Made by a program: the position numbers and the translations under genes
Shown here: piece by piece, positions 6,300 through 6,373 of the stretch
How the letters are laid out: the number at the start of each line of letters is the position of its first letter
Position numbering within the stretch: the stretch's first letter is position 1
The notes under the pieces: model-generated
The model's input: the letters and a program-made list of their open reading frames with translations, nothing else
Databases searched by the model: none
What the model was told of the DNA's origin: nothing
DNA from: Acidimicrobiia bacterium
GTDB taxonomy: Bacteria > Actinomycetota > Acidimicrobiia > Spongiisociales > SHLN01
Reading direction: 5' to 3'
DNA length: 6,373 nucleotides
Assembly (NCBI GenBank): GCA_004283105.1
Contig: SHLN01000151.1
Location: 1 to 6,373 of the forward strand

Positions 6300-6371
6300 C
6301 TACGCGCCGGCCGCCCAGGCGTGGAGTAGCTGGCCGCCGTAGTAGAGGGGTCGGCCCCACAGCCGGTTCGT
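6300..6371 (-). CDS. C-terminal fragment of an unidentified upstream gene (partial)
   Basis: The minus strand from the window edge has an open frame of 23 codons ending in TAG at 6302-6300: TNRLWGRPLYYGGQLLHAWA, then AGA. Its aromatic-rich composition looks like real protein, whereas the two other minus frames give Pro/Arg/Thr/Ser-rich strings typical of shadow reading. It ends 66 bases before the esterase ATG, as expected for an upstream gene in the same direction. I do not recognise the family from so short a tail. The 5' part lies outside the window. Confidence 0.45.
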   Translation of the reverse strand, partial: TNRLWGRPLYYGGQLLHAWAAGA

Positions 6372-6373
6372 GA

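Noticed and set aside
1..6373. CRISPR array, tRNA, insertion sequence, phage or toxin-antitoxin system
   Set aside because: I saw no regularly spaced repeats, cloverleaf sequence, terminal inverted repeats, transposase or small toxin-antitoxin pair on either strand.

Overview
The window is 6.4 kb of GC-rich DNA in which every credible gene lies on the minus strand, so it is best read from right to left. Base composition, gene order and protein families point to an actinobacterium. The secreted protein built on Asp-Trp-Asp-Gly-Asp-Gly repeats fits Acidimicrobiia-like lineages, but that finer placement is a guess.

Layout, in transcription order. (1) A 23-residue C-terminal fragment of an unknown upstream gene (6300-6371). 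(2) A membrane-anchored alpha/beta-hydrolase of the LipC/LipM/LipQ esterase type (5041-6233), whose reading frame is broken by a one-base shift near 5847. (3) A small cytoplasmic thioredoxin-fold protein with a CQSC active site (4610-5011). (4) A JAMM/MPN+ metallopeptidase like mycobacterial Mec (4215-4613). (5) A metallo-beta-lactamase-fold phosphodiesterase like Rv1339 (3461-4204). (6) RNase PH (2751-3464). (7) The RdgB/HAM1 nucleotide pyrophosphatase, which appears to start at a CTG codon (2161-2754). (8) After a 118-bp intergenic gap, a separate gene for a secreted gametolysin-like zinc metalloprotease with a fibronectin type III domain and four DWDGDG-type repeats (6-2042).

Genes 3 to 7 form a tight operon. 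Three of the four junctions are 4-base stop/start overlaps (ATGA, ATGA and CTGA) and the fourth is a 10-base gap. The order Mec - MBL - RNase PH - RdgB matches, from memory, the Mycobacterium tuberculosis Rv1334-Rv1341 region, but cysO, cysM and murI are missing between mec and the MBL gene. The shared theme is cytosolic housekeeping: tRNA 3'-end trimming, clearing of damaged nucleotides, cyclic-nucleotide or phosphodiester hydrolysis, and a peptidase that elsewhere releases cysteine from a sulfur-carrier protein.

I found no CRISPR array, tRNA, rRNA, insertion sequence or phage gene, and no clearly new defence or mobile system. The points most worth a second look are the CTG start of rdgB, the esterase frameshift, the altered zinc motif and repeat architecture of the protease, and a degenerate heptamer repeat in the only real intergenic gap.
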